From: Notospermus geniculatus
Taxonomy: Eukaryota > Nemertea > Pilidiophora > Heteronemertea > Lineidae
Direction of reading: 5' to 3'
Assembly (NCBI GenBank): GCA_002633025.1
Contig: NMRB01001154.1
Coordinates: 1-64,000 of the forward strand
DNA length: 64,000 bases
Below, piece by piece: positions 23,401 to 35,400 of this stretch. Each line of letters opens with the position of its first letter. Within the stretch, counting starts at the first letter, position 1. The notes under the pieces are model-generated. The model was given only the letters and a program-made list of their open reading frames with translations. It did no database searches and was not told the origin of the DNA. The translations under genes were made by a program, and so were the position numbers.

Positions 23401-26400
23401 TTGACCCCTACGCGGCTGCATTATTTTCTACATAGGTTTGACTGACGATATGACCGCGAACTAGGTTCTGCAGGGCAACCTGCAACCTGCATTTTATATA
23501 TACCCGCCGTTTTTCTTCAGGTAGTTCAGCTTTAATGAACCAATGCAGGCGGCGGTGAGCAATGACGCACAATCCAGTAAATCCAGTCATCCAGTCATCC
23601 AGGTTTTTCGAATACCCGGCCAATCCCCGAACACCTTTCACTTTGAATTGATAGGCTAGGCCTACCTCTCGCCCAACATATAAAATAACTGGTATTCTCG
23701 TCTGGTAGTCACTGGTAGTCCCACACATAAAAGTATTCTGGTCTGGGACTCCGTGTGTGACATGACGGTAAGACTAATAAATGTTTTGGCTCTTAAATTA
23801 GGTTTGGCTCTTTTGGCTCTTAAATTAGGTTTTGGCTCTTAAATTAGGTTTGGCTCTTTTGGCTCTTAAATTAGATTTTGGCTCTTAAATTAGGTTTGGC
23901 TCTTGGCTCTTTGGCTCTTGGCTCTTTGGCTCTTGGCTCTTTGGCTCTTGGCTCTTGGCTCTCAGATTAGGGTGTCCCCACTGTGACGTATAACATTAAA
24001 TCACAAAATACTTGAAGTAATTTAGAATTCATGCTCGTTAGATAGCATTTACATAGATTTATGGTTGCAGCTCTGGTTGGTTGAAGAGTACTTCCCATCT
24101 GTTATGTAAACAAAGGACTTCATCTGGTTAATTGCTCCCAAAGTGAACCAGAGAGGCAATAAAAAGTTAAATATTAAGCAGACAGAAGTGGAAAGGACTG
24201 CAATCAAATCCATCACACTTTTTGTAACGTTTCTTGAACGCACATACCTAATGTCTGTGCACTTGCACTTTTTCGAACCCCTGAATTTTGGACACATCTG
24301 AAATTAGAAAGAATTGTGGACAATGTTCTGGTAGTAGTATTCTGTCTCCTTTTCCTCTAACTCCGGCATGTGGTGATCTCCAATTACACTTGAAATAGAT
24401 ATCAATGTAGAAATTTTGGCACGAAAGTAAGACATGTGATGAGATATTTCAGATATAAGCCTTAGGTGTGAAAATGGCACGAAATTCATTGTCATGTCGT
24501 GCATCATTTGAAATATTTTGAAAAAGGTTTGAAAAGACTATACTCTTAAAACGATTTTTCGAGTTTTTAACCAAACTATTGCTATCTGTACGATTGGGGA
24601 TCCACAGTCTTATGAATCGGTTTGCTTTTTAAAATTCGTTTATAGGTATTTTCTGTACCAGAGGCACATATAAGTGAACTACATCTTTATACATTTCATG
24701 GGATGGCCTGTCAATTGAAAACATTACCTACCGCATTTTCAAACTTGGCTGCCTCGTCTTTAAATGCTGTGGATGATTTATCTTTCCATTTCGGGTTGAA
24801 AGGCTTGTTTATGACTACACCAACCTTGACTTTGACTGAAAAACCAGCATGCTCATTGTCAGTCGTGCATAATCAAATAGGAAGAAAAATTCAATCAAAT
24901 AAAAATTCGTATATTTTGCTCTGAGGTGCCAGGAAAATGCATCTAAAACATTTAAATTGTCAAATTTTTCCCAGACCCCGTTTGGGATTCGCGCTCTCAG
25001 TGCTCACCACCTCCGTCGAGCTACGCACCCCCCTTTCTGTCAACTCTGGATCCGACCCTGATGAGAACAATAAATAGAAACTCACCAAGAACAGCTTCAT
25101 CTGCAGTGGTCGTGGTGATGGTGGGTATAATCGTGGTAACCTTTTTAATAGGGGTTATAGTCGAAAGTGTTGTACTCTCTTTCACCTCTGTAGGCGTTGC
25201 AGTGACTGTCATGAGGGTGGTGACAGGATGAGTGGAGACAGAAACATCAGCTTTTGTACTCGTCGCAGCAGTAGTAACCTCAGTTGTCGCCATTTCAGCA
25301 GTTGATGTAGCCTTATCAAAACCGACGTCAGTTGATCTCCTTGTTGCAGTAGTAGTCACTTCAGGAGTAGCACCGATGACGGCAGAGACGCGTTCAGTTG
25401 CTTCAGTAGGCACTAAGGTTGTTGTGCTGATCTCTCTAGACACTCCATCTGTGTGCAGGGTTGGCTCAGCAGTTGTAACTTCAGTGATTTTACTTATCCT
25501 GGGAGTTACTTCTTCAGTTGGGGTGGTATCTACAGCGGTAGTGCTGACCACATCTGATACTGCATCAGTAAGTGTCCTTGGCTCGGCAGTGGTCACTTCA
25601 GGAGTAGCAGCGATGTCGGCAGAGACGCGTTCAGTTGCTTCAGTAGGCACAAAAGTTGCAGTGCTGGCCTCTGTAGATACTCCATCCGTGTGCCTGGTTG
25701 GCTGAGGAGTTGTAACTTCAGTGATTTTACTGATCCTGGGAGTGACTGTTTCAGTTGGGGTGGTATCTACAATGGTAGTGCTGACCACATCGGACACTGC
25801 ATCAGTGTGCGTTGTTGGCTCGGCAGTGGTCACTTCAGGAGTAACAGCGATGTCGGCAGACACACGTTCAGTTGCTTCAGTAGGCACAAAAGTTGTAGTA
25901 CTGGCCTCTATAGACACTCCTTCCGTGTGCAGGGTTGGCTGAGCAGTTGTACCGTCAGTGATTTTACTAATCTTGGGAGTGACTTCTTCAGTTGGGGTGG
26001 TATCTACAGCGGTAGTGCTGACCACATCGGATACTGCATCAATGTGCGTCGTTGGCTCGGCAGTGGTCACTTCAGGAGTAGCAGCGATGTCGGCAGAGAC
26101 GCGTTCAGTTGCTTCAGTAGGCACAAAAGTTGCAGTGCTGGCCTCTCTAGACACTCCATCTGTGTGCAGGGTTGGCTGAGCAGTTGTAACTTCAGTGATT
26201 TTACTTATCATGGGAGTGACTTCTTCAGTTGTGGTGGTATCTACAATGGTAGTGCTGACCACATCTGATACTGCATCAGTGTGCGTCGTTGGCTCGGCAG
26301 TGGTCACTTCAGGAGTAGCAGCGATGTCGGCGGAGACACGTTCAGTTGCTTCAGTAGGCACAAAAGTTGTAGTACTGGCCTCTATAGACACTCCATCTGT

Positions 26401-29400
26401 GTGCGGGGTTCGCTCAGCAGTCGTAACTTCAGTGATTTTACTGATGCTGGGAGTGACTTCTTCAGTTGGTGTGGTATGTAGAGTGGTAATGCTGACCTCA
26501 TCTGATACTGCATCAGTGTCCGTCGTTGGCTCAGCAGTGCTCACTTCAGGAGTAGCAGCGATGTCGGCAGAGACGCGTTCAGTTGCTTCCGTAGGAACAA
26601 AAGTGTCAGTGCTGGCCTCTACAGACACTCCATCTGTGTGCAGGGTTCGCTCAGCAGTTGTAACTTCAGTGATTTTACTTATCCTTGGAGTGGCTTCTTC
26701 AGTTGGGGTGGTATCTACAATGGTAGTGCTGACCACATCGGATACTGCATCAGTGTGCGTCGTTGGCTCGGCAGTGGTCACTTCAGGAGTAGCAGCGATG
26801 GCGGCAGAGACGCGTTCAGTTGCTTCAGTAGGAACATAAGTGTCAGTGCTGGCCTCTACAGACACTCCATCTGTGTGCAGGGTTCGCTCAGCAGTTGTAA
26901 CTTCAGTGATTTTACCTATCCTGGGAGTGACTTCTTCAGTTGGGGTGGTATCTATAGTGGTACTGCTGACCACATCTGATACTGCATCAGTTGTAACACT
27001 TTCTCTCAAAGTGGTCGACTCAGTTGTGGTTTCTTCAGTTTCCGTGCTAACATCAATCTTGATGGCTTCAGTAGATATAGTTCGTGGAGATGTCGTTTTA
27101 GCCGACGTGGTAAAGGCAGTGGTTGATTCCTCAGATACAGTACTGATATCGGGCGTGGTCACTTCAGGTGACGCGGTTGGCTCAGTGCTTTCTGCTTTTG
27201 GCGTGCTGGCTTTGGTTTCGACCATTTCGGTTGTTCTGACAGATCCTGGCGTGGTTTCTTCAGTGGTTGGACCAATCTCAGAGGTGATCTCTTCAGTGGG
27301 CCTTGTAGGTGTCAAGAGCTTTTCAGTTGAAGTCATGGCTGTGGTAGTGCTTTCAACAGTGGTGGACTCTTCAGTGCTACGACCTGCTTCCGTGGTAACC
27401 TCGTCCGTTTGTGCCGTAGACTCAACAAAGGCTTCTACCGTTGGCGTGGTTTTCTCGCTTGTAAACCTTTCAGTGGTTACGGTTGGTTCAGCTGTAGAGT
27501 CAATCGCGGGTGTTTGAAGCTTGGTTGTGTCCACTTCAGCAGGAACGGAGGGCTCACCAGTGGTTCCTTCTTCGGGTGCTGACTCTGTGGTTTCATGGAT
27601 CACCGGTGCTCGTGTTGTCTTAACAACGGAATAACTGAGTCCAAATGCTGGAAAAGTATTATTGCTTCTTATGAAAATGTTTTAGTCCACAATGATGAAA
27701 AAAGTATAGTTGCTTTTTACCAAATGATTTATCATGTGCTTTAGCAAAATTTTCTCTGAGAATTTCAGGAAAGAGTGTGCCAGTCCAACATTTTCGATCA
27801 TGAAAACTCATTTCTGAAGTACGACAACACCTCACTTTTGGCATAGAATATAGGTGGCGTAACCTGAGACATCATGCTCTCAAAATTTTCTCAAGTGTGT
27901 CTAAAAGACGAGCATTTATCAATGATGTAACCGGAAGAATAAAAAAAGTTTGTGCGAAAAATTATCGAGTTAATCAAATGTTTATTTCTTACTGCTTTCC
28001 ATCCTACACTGTAAATCCAGGCGACGCGTTTAGCGTTTAGTTTTGTGTTTACGTGTTTAGCAACAAAACACAACTTAACACATTAAGTGAATATAACTGA
28101 ACATATCATCAGGACAGGCGTTCTATCCGCCTAGAAACATGCGTCTTGTTGCCTAAAATGCCGAAATATATCATTTGTTTTACTGTAAATCTAAAGTCTA
28201 AACACGAAGCTAAACGGGAATATGCAACACTTTCTAAACATCTAAACGCGATTAGTTTTCCATTAGAAATGAACAGATGACCTAAACACCGCATTAAGAA
28301 AACAGTAAATTTAAAGGTCTTGTAAATGTCTTGTTTAAGTTATAAACATCTCGTTCAGTTTCCCCTAAACACGAAACATGAAGGAATCCTGAACATCGTG
28401 TTTAGGGCTGGTTCACGGCTCGGGTGGAATTGGTCAAATTTGTCGTTTCGCTATATCTCCCGCCGGCGAATTTTTTCCCCCAGGATAGTTTGTATACAAC
28501 CAATCAGATGGCAGTATGACGTACAGTATACAATACTGTTTGTTACACCATGGCCCGTATGCATAAAGGTGGAATAAACTTATTCCAGGTATAACTTCAC
28601 GCTTTAACGTTCAGGAGGAAATAATACAGTAGACAGGTTTTCCTAATTACCCAAAGAAAACTTCCAGGCCAGGGCGTGTAGCCCCAGTGGCGTAGTGGTT
28701 AGAGCGTTGGTCCAGATTATGCATGTTGGTGGGCCCTGGATCGAATCTGCCTGCCGGTATTATTCACTCTTTACTGCGTGCCTTATTATACTTTTTTCCT
28801 TCATCTTCCAACGCTTTTTTTGTCACTTTTTCAGTCTAAATCAGTCGGTTTAATAATTTTTTGCCGTCATGGAAACACATTAATCTATTTCTTTGGAATA
28901 TGGACAACTAAACGCGTTTAGATGTTTAAAATCTGTTGCATATTCCCGTTTCGTTTCGTGTTCAGATTTTAGATTTACAGTGTATAAGACAATTTTTGCT
29001 TACCACTGGTATCCGCCTTATGTTTTCCGTAGCTTTTGATATTTTTCCCACTGTCTTGTACCTTCTCTAAGGTTTTAGTGACGTTGGTTGTTTTATAACT
29101 CAGGTCAAGGTCGTACTTGGTGCTGCCGGGGCTATCAAAGTGGGAAATACATTTGTTAAGGGTTATGAAAAGTGACTCGAAATCTCGAATTTTTGACGCA
29201 AAAAAATCTGACTAGCTGCACACTGAATTGAGAAAATGAGGCTCGGGGCACCTTCTTATGACGGTTTCCGAGGGCCCCCGAGCCTTATTTTCCCAATTTT
29301 TTTGTGCAGTTAGTCAGATTTTTTGCGTCAACAATTCGAGATTTCGAGTCACTTTTACATAACCCTTAACCAGCAACACTGACACATTAAATCATCAAAA

Positions 29401-32400
29401 TACTTGGAAGTAATTTAGAGTTCACGCCCGTTAAATAGTATTTATATAGATTTATGGTTGCAGCTCTGGCTGGTTGAAGAGTACTTCTCATCTGTTATGT
29501 AAACAAAGGACTTCATCTGGTTAATTGCTCCCAAATGAACCAGAGAGGCCATAAAAAGTTAAATATTAAGCAGACAGAAGTGGAAAGGACTGCAATCAAA
29601 TCCATCACACTTTTCGTAACGTTTCTTGAACGCACATACCTAATGTCTGTGCACTTGCACTTTTTCGAACCCCTGAATTTTGGACACATCTGAAATGGGA
29701 AAGAATTGTGAACAATACTGTAGCAGTAGTATTCTGTCTCCTTTTCCTGATGTATCCACATTTACTAGGCTCTAACTCCGGCATGTGGTAATCTCCAGTT
29801 ACACTTGAAATAGACATCAGTGTAGAAATTTTTGGCACGAAAGTAAGACATGTGATGATTTTTCAGATATACATGTAAGCCTTAGGTGTGAAAATGGCAC
29901 GAAATTCATTGTCATGTCGTGCATCATTTGAAATTTTTTGAAAAAGTTTTGAAAAGTCTATGCTCTTTACGATTTTTCGAGTTTTTAACCAAACTATTGC
30001 TATCTGTACGAATGGGGATCCACAGTCTTATAAATCGGTTTGCTTTTTAAAATTCGTTTATAGGTATTTTCTGTACCAGGCACATAGAAGTGAACTACAT
30101 CTTTATACATTTCATGGGATGGCCTGTCAACTGAAAACATTACCTACCGCATTTTCAAACTTGGCTGCCTCGTCTTTAAATGCTGTGGATGATTTATCCT
30201 TCCATTTCGGGTTGAAAGGCTTGTTAATGACTACACCAACCTTGACTTTGACTGGAAAGACCATCATGTTTATTGTAGATCGTGCATAATCAAATACATG
30301 TAACTATAGTCTGTGGGCATCTTGAAGAAAGGATAATGTAGTTATGTCTACTGTTTGTCGACATGCAGGAATTGAGAACTCATAAATGGAGATTACTATG
30401 AGAACAATCAAGAGAAACTCACCAAGAACAACGTCATCAGCAGTAGTCGTGGTGGTACCGGTAACCTTTTCAATAGGGATTACGGTCGAATGAGTTGTTC
30501 TTTCTTTCAACTTTGTAGGCGTTGCAGTGTCTGTCATGAGGGTGGTGACAGGATGAGTGGAGACAGAAACATCAGCTTTTGTACTCGTCGCAGCAGTAGT
30601 AACCTCAGTTGTTGCCATTTCAGCAGATGATGTTGTCTTATCAAAACCGACGTCAGTTGATCTTGTCCCAGTAGTGGTCACTTCAGGAGTGGCAGCGATG
30701 TCGGCAGAGATGCGTTCAGTTGCTTCAGTAGGCACTAAGGTTGTTGTGCTGATCTCTCTAAACACTCCATCTGTGTGCATGGTTGGCTGAGCAGTTGTAA
30801 CTTCAGTGATTTTACTGATCCTGGGAGTGACTTCTTCAGATGGAGTGGTATCTACAGTGGTACTGCTGACCACATCTGATACTGCATCAGTGGGCGTCGT
30901 TGGCTCGGCAGTGGTCACTTCAGGAGTAGCAGCGATGTCGGCAGAGACGCGTTCAGTTGCTTCAGTAGGCACAAAAGTTGTAGTGCTGGCTTCTACAGAC
31001 ACTCCATCTGTGTGCAGGGTTGGCTGAGCAGTTGTAACTTCAGTGATTTTACTGATCCTGGGAGTGACTTCTTCAGATGGGGTGGTATCTACAGTGGTAC
31101 TGCTGACCAGGTCTGATACTGCATCAGTGGGCGTCGTTGGCTCGGCAGTGGTCACTTCAGGAGTAGCAGCGATGTCAGCGGAGACGCGTTCAGTTGCTTT
31201 AGTAGGCACAAAAGTTGTAATACTGGCCTCTATAGACACTCCTTCTGTGCGCAGGGTTGGCTGAGCAGTTGTAACTTCAGTGATTTTACTTATCCTGGGA
31301 GTGACTTCTTCAGTTGGTGTGGTACGTAGAGTGGTAGTGCTGACCACATCTGATACTGCATCAGTATGCGTCGTTGGCTCGGCAGTGGTCACTTCAGGAG
31401 TAGCAGCGATGTCAGCAGAGACGCGTTCAGTTGCTTCAGTAGGCACAAAAGTTGTAATACTAGCCTCTATAGACACTCCTTCTGTGCGCAGGGTTGGCTG
31501 AGCAGTTGTAACTTCAGTAATTTTACTTATCCTGGGAGTGACTTCTTCAGTTGGGGTGGCATCTACAATGGTGGTGCCGACCACATCTGATACTGCATCA
31601 GTGTGCGTCGTTGGCTCGGCAGCGGTCACTTCGGGAGTAGCAGCGATGTCGGCAGAGACGCGTTCAGTTGCTTCAGTAGGCACAAAAGTTGTAGTACTGG
31701 CTTCTATAGACACTCCTTCCGTGTGCAGAGTTGGCTGAGCAGTTGTAACGTCAGTGATTTTACTAATCCTGGAAGTGACTTCTTCAGTTGGGGTGGCATC
31801 TGCAGCGGTAGTGCTGACCACATCTGATACTGCATCAGTGTGCGTCGTTGGCTCGGCAGTGGTCACTTCAGGAGTAGCAGCGATGTCAGCAGAGACGCGT
31901 TCAGTTGCTTCATAAGTTGTAGTGCTGACCTCTGCAGATACTTCATCCGTGTGCGTGGTTGGCCCGGCAGTGGTCACTTCAGCGATTTCTGTGATCTTGG
32001 CAGTGACTCCTGTAGCTGTAGTGTCTGCAGAGATTGCATCAGTTTGCGTGGTTGGGTCAGCAGTGATTGCTTGGGTAGGCACAATGGTTTCCTCAGTCAC
32101 TTCAGTGAATTCTCTGATCTTGGTAGTGACTCCTTCAGTTGTTGTGTCGACCTCAACAGAGAGTTCATCCGTTTGAGTGCTTGGCTCAGCAGTTACCCTT
32201 TGGGTAGGCCCAAGGGTGGTTTTACCAGTTGTAATGCTGGATTTAGCTGACACTTCATCAGTGTGCGTGCTTAGCTGAACAGTGGTCACTTCAGGAGTTT
32301 CACTGAACTTGGCAGTGACTCCTTCAATTGTGGTGTCGACCTTTGAAGGGAATTCATCCGTTTGCGTGGTTGGCTCAGCAGTGACTCTTTGGGTAGGCAC

Positions 32401-35400
32401 AATGGTAGTGTCTTTAGTCATAATGCTGGCTTCAGCAGATACTCCGTCCGTGTGTGTGGCTCGCTCAACAGTGGTCATTTCAAGAGCAGTAGAGACGCGT
32501 TCAGTTGCTTCAGTAGGCAAAGCAGTTGTAGTGCTGATCTCTGCAGATACTCCATCAGTGAGCATGGACGGCACAGCAGTGGTCACTTCAGCGACTCCTT
32601 CAGCTGTAGTGTCTGCAGAGACTGCATCCGTTTGCATGGTTGGTTCAGCAGTGCCGGTTTCCTCAGTTGTAATGGTAGCTTTTGAGGATACTCTATCAGT
32701 TTGCATGGTTGGCTCAGCAGTGGTCACTTCAAGAGTAGCACTGATGTCTGCAGAGACGCGTTCAGTTGCTTCACTGGGCACAAGTGTTGTCGAGCTGACT
32801 TCTGCAGATACTCCGTCAGTGCGAATAGTTGGCCCAGCAGTGACTCCTTCAGTTGCATGCACAGCAGTGGTTTCTATAGTGGTTGTGCTTACCGCATCAG
32901 ATACTGCATCAGATTGGGTGAATGCCTCAGAAGTGGTGGCGGCAATGGTTTTACCCACCTTGCTAGTGGTAGCTTCAGTTGCTGCTGCAGGCGAAGTGGT
33001 GGCTCCTTCAGTTATTGTCTCCAGAGATACTTCTTCAGTTTGTGTGGTCTGCTGAACAGCGCTCAATTCTGTGGTTTCGCTGACCTTAGCAGTGATTTGT
33101 TCAGTTGCTGCTTGCGACAAAACTGTGAGTTCTTCAGTTGTTTTGCTAAGCTCTTCAGTAACTGCATCAGTATGCATGGTTGGCCGAGATGTGGTGACTT
33201 CAATGATGTCGCTGATCGTGGTAGCGAATTCTTCAGTTGCTTCTCTTTGCACAACAGTGGATTTTTCACTTGCTGTGCTGACCTCTGGGGACACTGCATC
33301 AGTTTGCATGGTTAGCGTAGCAGTGCTCACTTCTGTGGTTTCTCTGATCTCATCGGTGACCGGTTTAGTTGCTGCTTGGGGTACAACAGTGGATTCATCA
33401 GTTGCTGTGCTAAGCGCTTCAGAGACTATATCCTTGGGCATGGTTGGCCGCAATGTGGTAACTTCAGTGATTTCACTGCTCTTGGCAGTGATTCCTTCAG
33501 TTGTTTGAGGCACAACGGTTGATTCTCCAGTCGTGCTGCTGATATCGCTGGTGGTTTCTGCAATAGCAGTGCTGACCGCTGAAGATACCTCATCAGTTTG
33601 GATGGTTACTGCGGCAGTTCTTACTTCAGTGGTTTCTCTGATCTCGGCGGTGACTGGTTTACTAGTAGTTGCTGCTTTCGTTACAATAGTGGGTTCCGTA
33701 GTTGTCGTACTAACCTCGTCAGAGGCTACATCCGTGTGCGTGGTTGGCCCAGGGGTGGTGTCTCCAGTGATTTCACTCATCTTGGCAGAGACCCCTTCAG
33801 TTGCAGCTATAGGCGCAACGGTGGACTCTTCAGCTGTAGTACTGACCCCTGGAAAAGTGGCGTCAAATCGCGTGGTCAGTTTTGTAGCCTGCACTTCGGT
33901 GGTTGCTTGTGGCACAACAGTGGGTTCCTCAGTTTTAGTGGTAACCTCGTCAGAGACTACATCCGTGTGTATGGTTTGGCCAGATGAAGTCACTCCAGTA
34001 ATTTCCCTGATCTTGTCAGTGACTTCTTCAGTCACAGATGTCGGCGCAACGGCGGATATTTTAGTTGTAGTGCTGTCCTCGGGAAAAGCAGCATCAGTTT
34101 CCGTGGTCTGCTCAGCAGCCTTCACCTTTGTGGTTTCTCGGACCTCAGTGGTGACTTGTTCAGTTGCTGTTTGTGGCACAATTATGGTTTCCTCAGTTGT
34201 TGTCCGAAACTCTTCGGAGACTTCATCCGTCTGCATGGTTGGCTCAGATGTCTTCACTTCAGTTGTTTCTTTGATCTTGGTGGTGACTCCTTCAGTTTCT
34301 GCTGTAGACACAGCGGTGGTTCCTTCAGTTGTAGTACTGACCACTGGAGATTCTGCATCCGTTTGTATGGTTAGTGCAGCAGTGCTCACTTCAGTTGTTT
34401 CTCTGATCTCAGTGGTGACTGGTTCAGTCACAGTACGTTCATCAGTTGTCTTGCTAACCTCCTCAGAGACTGCATCTGTGTGCACAGTTGGGCCAGACGA
34501 AGTCACTCCAGTAATTTCACTGATCGTGGCAGTGACTCCTTCAGTCGCAGCTGTAGACGCAACAGTGGACATTTTAGTTGTAGTGCTGTCCTCGGGAAAA
34601 GTGGTGTCAGTTTGCGTGGTCTGCTCGGCGGCCTTCAACTCAGTAGTTTCTCTTATCTCAGTGGTGACTTGTTCAGTTGCTACTTGCGGCACAATAGTGG
34701 ACTCCTCAGTTGTCGTGCTTACCTCTTCAGAGACTATATCCGTGTGAATGGTTGGGCCAAATGTCGTCACTTCAGTGATTTCACTGGTCTTGGCAGTGAC
34801 TCCTGTAGTCGCAGCTATAGGCGCAACGGTGGACTCTTCAGCTGTGGTACTGACCTCTGGAAAAACTGTTGGTGTGGTCTGCTTGGCGGCCTTCAATTCA
34901 GTGGTTTCTCTAATCTCAGTGGTGACTTGTTCAGTTGCTACTTGCGGCACAACGGTGGACTCCTCAGTTGTCGTGCTAACTACTTCGGAGACTATATCCG
35001 TGTGCTTGGGTGGCCTAGATGTCGTCACCTCAGTTATCTCACTGGTCGTGGCAGTGACTCCTTCAGTCGCAGCTGTAGGTGCAACGGTGGACTCTTCAGC
35101 TGTGGTACTGACCTCTGGAAAAACTGCATCAGTTTGTGTGGTCTGCTCGACGGCCTTCAATTCAGTGGTTTCTCTTATCTCAGTGGTGACTTGTTCAGTT
35201 GCTACTTCTGGCACAACGGTGGACTCCTCAGTTGTCGTGCTAACCTCTCCAGAGACTAAATCCGTGTGCATGGTTGACCCAGATGTCGTCACTTCAGTGA
35301 TTTCACTGATCTCGGCTGTGACTCCTGTAGTCGCAGCTGTAGGCGTAATGGTGGACTCTTCAGTTTTGGTACTGATCTCTGGAAAAACTGCATCAGTTTG

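Noticed and set aside
22652-23768. Short similar open frames at 22691-22879 (+) and 23408-23728 (-)
   Set aside because: They are the two arms of one inverted repeat inside a mobile element, so the similarity reflects the repeat and not two genes.
23785-23962. CRISPR-like array of TTGGCTCTTAAATTAGG
   Set aside because: No unique spacers; it is a simple minisatellite inside a eukaryotic transposable element.
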